This document shows positions 61,363 through 64,000 of a stretch of DNA of 64,000 nt, one piece after another. The first letter of the stretch is position 1. Every line of letters begins with the position of its first letter. The stretch is taken from contig JBCCJI010000007.1 of assembly GCA_039027855.1 (NCBI GenBank), positions 109,560 to 173,559 on the forward strand, in the 5' to 3' direction. The position numbers and the translations under genes are program-made. The DNA comes from Thermohalobaculum sp039027855. GTDB taxonomy: Bacteria; Pseudomonadota; Alphaproteobacteria; Rhodobacterales; Rhodobacteraceae. The notes under the pieces are model-generated. The model ran no database searches. It was not told the DNA's origin and worked only from the letters and a program-made list of their open reading frames with translations.

Positions 61363-62223
61363 ATGAGGGATCGTTTTGCAAGCACCGCGTTGGCGTTGAC
61401 CGCAGCATGCGGCGTCGCCGGATTGCTGGTATCCTGCGGAGGCGTGCAGCCCGCGTCCGCGCAGCAGATCGTGTCGAAGGGCGACAGCTTTCTTTCAGCG
61501 CGCTTTGCCATCGGCGAGGCGCATGAGGATGGCCGTCGCGAGACCGGGCTGGTGATGGAGATCCGCCCCGGTTGGAAGACCTATTGGCGCATCCCCGGCG
61601 AGATGGGGGTGCCCCCGCAGCTGGACTGGAGCCGTTCGGAGAATGTCGCGGCGCTCGATTTGGACTGGCCGCGCCCCGTGCTGTTCGAGAGCTTCGGCTA
61701 CCTGACGCTCGGCTATGGCGGGCGGGTGGTCATGCCGATCACATTGACGCCCGCCGATGCCTCTCAACCCATGCGGCTGGCGCTGAACGGCCAGGTCGGC
61801 GTGTGCAAGGATATCTGCGTCTTCGAGACCATCGCCATAGAGACGGAGATCATGCCCGAAGCGCCGGGGCCGGATCGGACGAGCATCGGCGTCGCCCGGT
61901 TGAGCCTGCCCGAGCCGGGGCCGGTCGCGGGCGTCTCGATGATCGCCTGCCGGATCGCGGGTGCCGGCGAGGAGCGCGCCTTCAGCGGTAAGCTGCAGAT
62001 GCCCGACCATGGCAAGGCACCGCATGTCGTGCTGGAAGGGCCCGAAGGCAGCTGGTTCGACGACGTGACCGCATCGCCGCTTGAGGGCGGGTACTACGAG
62101 GTTAAAGCCACCTTCCACGCACCCGACGCGCCGGCCTGGATTGATCGCAATGCGATCGTGACGACCGTGCTGGCGGGGCCCTTGGCGGCCGAGGTCTCCG
62201 GCTGCGCGCCGGCGATCCAGTAA
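61363..62223 (+). CDS. Secreted protein with DsbD-N/DsbC-like domain
   Basis: A 286-aa exported protein. The N-terminus has a hydrophobic run with either a lipobox LVSC (Cys25) or a signal peptidase I site ASA at about residue 33. The domain LVMEIRPGWKTYWRIPGEMG near residues 66-85 and the CxxxC pair VGVCKDICVFE near 146 match the N-terminal regulatory (electron-accepting) domain of DsbD-family proteins. There is no membrane helix domain, so it is a stand-alone periplasmic thiol protein, possibly receiving electrons from another DsbD. A GGGGGG run precedes the ATG. Confidence 0.78.
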   Translation: MRDRFASTALALTAACGVAGLLVSCGGVQPASAQQIVSKGDSFLSARFAIGEAHEDGRRETGLVMEIRPGWKTYWRIPGEMGVPPQLDWSRSENVAALDLDWPRPVLFESFGYLTLGYGGRVVMPITLTPADASQPMRLALNGQVGVCKDICVFETIAIETEIMPEAPGPDRTSIGVARLSLPEPGPVAGVSMIACRIAGAGEERAFSGKLQMPDHGKAPHVVLEGPEGSWFDDVTASPLEGGYYEVKATFHAPDAPAWIDRNAIVTTVLAGPLAAEVSGCAPAIQ

Positions 62224-62275
62224 GGACGCCGGCCAGACGATGCAGGCCAGACGACGTCGGCTGGGCCACGCCGGC

Positions 62276-62293
62276 CGCGAGACTGCTCTCGCG
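62276..62293. terminator. Hairpin between the DsbD-like gene and rpoH
   Basis: A perfect 7-bp stem CGCGAGA/TCTCGCG with a 4-nt loop in the 94-nt gap between convergent stops. A direct repeat GGCCAGACGA lies just before it. Confidence 0.45.
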
Positions 62294-62317
62294 CGCGCTC
62301 GATGGGTTTGGTTCGCT

Positions 62318-63217
62318 TCAGATCTGGCGGAGCATGCCCTGTTGGGTGGCGAGCTCGCGCATCTTTTTCTGCAGCTTCTCGAAACCGCGTACCTCGATCT
62401 GGCGGATGCGCTCGCGGCTGACGCCGTAGACCTTTGAGAGCTCCTCCAGCGTCACCGGCTCTTCCTGTAGCCGCCGTTCGGTCAGGATGTGCTTCTCACG
62501 ATCATTCAGCGTCTCAAGCGCCGACATCAGCAGTTCCCGCCGGGCTTCGAGCTCCTGGCTCTCGGCGTAGACCGCCGCCTGGTCCGCATCGTCGTCGGCC
62601 AGCCAGTCTTGCCATTCGGTCGAGCCCTCGCCATCGCCCTTGAGCGGCGTATTGAGCGAGCTGTCGCCCCCGCCCGAGAGGCGACGGTTCATCGAGGTCA
62701 CTTCATCCTCGGACACGCCGAGATCATGGGCGATCTTCTGCACATGCTCGGGGCGGAGATCGCCTTCCTCCAGCGCGCCGATCTTGCCCTTGGCCTTGCG
62801 GAGATTGAAGAACAGCTTCTTCTGAGCGGCGGTGGTGCCGAGCTTCACCATCGACCACGAGCGCAGGATGTATTCCTGGATCGAGGCGCGGATCCACCAC
62901 ATAGCATAGGTGGCGAGGCGGAAGCCCTTGTCGGGATCGAAGCGCTTGACCGCCTGCATCAGGCCGACATTCGCTTCCGAGATCACCTCGGCTGTTGGCA
63001 GGCCATAGCCGCGGTAGCCCATGGCGATCTTGGCCGCGAGGCGGAGATGACTGGTGACGAGCTTATGCGCGCTTTCCGCATCGCCATGGTCGACCCAAGC
63101 CTTGGCCAGCATGAATTCCTCCTGCTGCTCCAGCATCGGGAATTTGCGGATCTCTGAGAGATAGCGGCTCAGACCCTGCTCGGGCGACGGGGCGGGAAGG
63201 TTGGCGTAGCTGCTCAT
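62318..63217 (-). CDS. rpoH: RNA polymerase sigma-32 factor (heat shock)
   Basis: A 299-aa sigma-70-family factor. Region 2 is complete (SHLRLAAKIAMGYRGYGLPTAEVISEANVGLMQAVKRFDP, about residues 56-95, and FRLATYAMWWIRASIQEYIL), the RpoH-box-like QKKLFFNLRKAK near residue 133 separates it from region 3, and region 4 ends with EELSKVYGVSRERIRQIEVRGFEKLQ near 265-290. Directs heat-shock transcription. Translation could be regulated through its upstream structure; a large dyad lies 83-117 nt before the start. Many alphaproteobacteria carry two rpoH genes; whether this is RpoHI or RpoHII cannot be decided here. Confidence 0.95.
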   Translation of the reverse strand: MSSYANLPAPSPEQGLSRYLSEIRKFPMLEQQEEFMLAKAWVDHGDAESAHKLVTSHLRLAAKIAMGYRGYGLPTAEVISEANVGLMQAVKRFDPDKGFRLATYAMWWIRASIQEYILRSWSMVKLGTTAAQKKLFFNLRKAKGKIGALEEGDLRPEHVQKIAHDLGVSEDEVTSMNRRLSGGGDSSLNTPLKGDGEGSTEWQDWLADDDADQAAVYAESQELEARRELLMSALETLNDREKHILTERRLQEEPVTLEELSKVYGVSRERIRQIEVRGFEKLQKKMRELATQQGMLRQI

Positions 63218-63689
63218 GCGGCGTCCTCCGGGGTCTCGGCGTGGCTGTCAGGTGGTCTCCGGCGTCGTCACCGGATCGGCCTTTCCCTAGGCAGAGAGCG
63301 TAACGTTTCGCTGGACGCTTCCAGCGTTCGTTACGTCAATTATGGTCTCACTCGGTACCGGGAAAGGTCGATGAGGGAAGATTTCAACGAATGCGCGCAG
63401 GCGTGACGTTGATGTCAGGCGATCTAGACTGTTGTTGCCAGGTTGTCGGCGCGCGGCAACCGGGCCGGGCGAACGCCTCCGAGCCGTGATGTTCTTTCCG
63501 GATCAGCGTGCGCCTGATGCCTGTCCCCCTGTCTGTTGGCGAAGTGGTAGTGTCGAGGTTTCGGCAGGGAGCGCGTTACCCCTTTTGGTGGCAGCCCTTA
63601 CGGGAGGAAGGGCCGCTGCCGCATCGCTCTCGGCCTGAACAGGTGGTTGGGACGCGTGACCCCGCATGACAGGGACAGGAGCCCTCACC
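63218..63689. other. 472-nt region upstream of rpoH and before the IS fragment
   Basis: Holds the rpoH upstream region with the 63300-63334 dyad and no convincing gene. The last part before 63690 (about 63600-63689) probably belongs to the left end of the IS110-type element, but no terminal repeat is recognisable. A GTTGCC/GGCAAC inverted repeat occurs at 63434-63460. Confidence 0.5.
63300..63334 (-). promoter_or_regulatory. Large imperfect dyad upstream of rpoH
   Basis: GTAACG-N3-CGCTGG, a 6-nt loop, then CCAGCG-N2-CGTTAC pairs over 12 bp with an internal bulge of 3/2 nt, 83 to 117 nt before the rpoH start. It could be a binding site for a dimeric regulator or a 5' UTR stem. No known heat-shock thermometer motif is recognised. 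Confidence 0.5.
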
Positions 63690-64000
63690 ATGCCGGACAC
63701 CGTCATCGGGTGCGGTCTCGCGCGTGACTTCGCCGCCATCCACAGCCTGCCCGACGGCCGGCACCGTCGCATCGCCAACACGAGCGAAGCGATTTTCGCC
63801 TGGGGAAAGACGCTGCCTGCGGACGGCGTCGTGGTCTTCGAGGCGACAAGTGGCTGCGCCGCCCAGCTCATGGCCGTTTATGGCCTTGCCGACCGCCCGC
63901 GGCCGTCGCTCCAGCCGGGTCAATCCGCGCCAGGCCCGCGAAGTCGTCCGGGCGCCGGGCGTGCTGGCCAAGATCGACCGGGCCGATGCGAAGGTGACGC
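63690..64000 (+). pseudogene. IS110-family transposase, frameshifted and cut by window end
   Basis: The start MPDTVIGCGLARDFAAIHSL resembles the IS110-type DEDD transposase N-terminus, followed by VVVFEATSGCAAQLMAVYGLADRP. The family block VNPRQAREVVRAPGVLAKIDRADA appears near the end in a frame shifted by one base relative to the start (from about 63900-63919). The first catalytic Asp expected in IGCDL is Gly here (GC-GL). CAGGAG precedes the start. Shift plus lost Asp suggest an inactive copy; a sequence error could explain only the shift. The 3' end lies beyond the window. Confidence 0.7.

Overview
The window is a GC-rich, densely packed bacterial chromosome segment. It probably comes from an alphaproteobacterium of the Rhodobacterales (Roseobacter/Paracoccaceae type). 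The grounds are the aa3 oxidase operon ctaC-ctaB-(small ORF)-ctaG-ctaE-SURF1 followed by thrC, an M16 peptidase and a GNAT gene and divergent from tldD, a membrane-anchored CycM-type cytochrome c, a tRNA-His with A73 and U72, the small DUF6324-like protein, MmcB, and the aerobic cobD/cobT/cobS/cobU gene set. The placement rests on recalled gene order and family membership, not on a database search.

Layout. 1-9.3 kb: kdsA, a TerB-like protein, an Fe-S type uracil-DNA glycosylase coupled to a lipoprotein lipase/hydrolase, an Asp/Asn hydroxylase, argG, a DUF4261-like gene with a VOC protein, a rhodanese/chromate transporter pair and YggT. 9.4-15.2 kb: tRNA-Ala(CGC), an HtrA/DegP protease, two methyltransferases, a heme-dependent N-demethylase-like gene, a thiolase and a DUF2798 membrane protein behind a palindromic site. 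15.8-21 kb: late cobalamin genes cobD, cobT, cobS, cobC, cobU (aminopropanol attachment and nucleotide-loop assembly), with an unknown DUF429-like gene on the other strand. 21-33 kb: pgi, a PNPOx-fold protein and the glycogen genes glgC-glgA-glgX-malQ-glgP, without glgB. 33.2-38.8 kb: a small unknown gene, an ECF sigma factor with RskA-like anti-sigma factor, a second threonine-synthase-like enzyme, tRNA-His, a DUF6324-like gene, a degenerate kinase-like gene and mmcB. 38.9-44.8 kb: a complete yejABEF peptide/microcin C importer. 45.4-49 kb: cycM, pheA, a glycine-zipper lipoprotein and tldD. 49.1-59 kb: the cytochrome oxidase operon and its followers, a frameshifted methyltransferase and a GT61 glycosyltransferase. 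59-64 kb: a lipoprotein, a universal stress protein, AlgH/YqgE, a DsbD-N-like protein, rpoH, and an eroded IS110-type transposase that runs off the end.

How the genes work together. Most of the window is core metabolism in short, translationally coupled operons (many 4-nt ATGA/GTGA overlaps). Glycogen synthesis and breakdown sit beside pgi. The oxidase operon gathers subunits II and III with heme O and copper assembly factors, but the catalytic subunit gene ctaD is elsewhere. The least conventional parts are the methyltransferase/demethylase pair, the DUF429-like gene in the cobalamin block, the kinase-like remnant, a duplicated 32-nt hairpin sequence, and gene-poor stretches at 15.2-15.8, 34.9-35.4, 44.8-45.5 and 63.2-63.7 kb. 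I found no CRISPR array, rRNA, prophage or recognisable defence island, and no strong candidate for an entirely new system.
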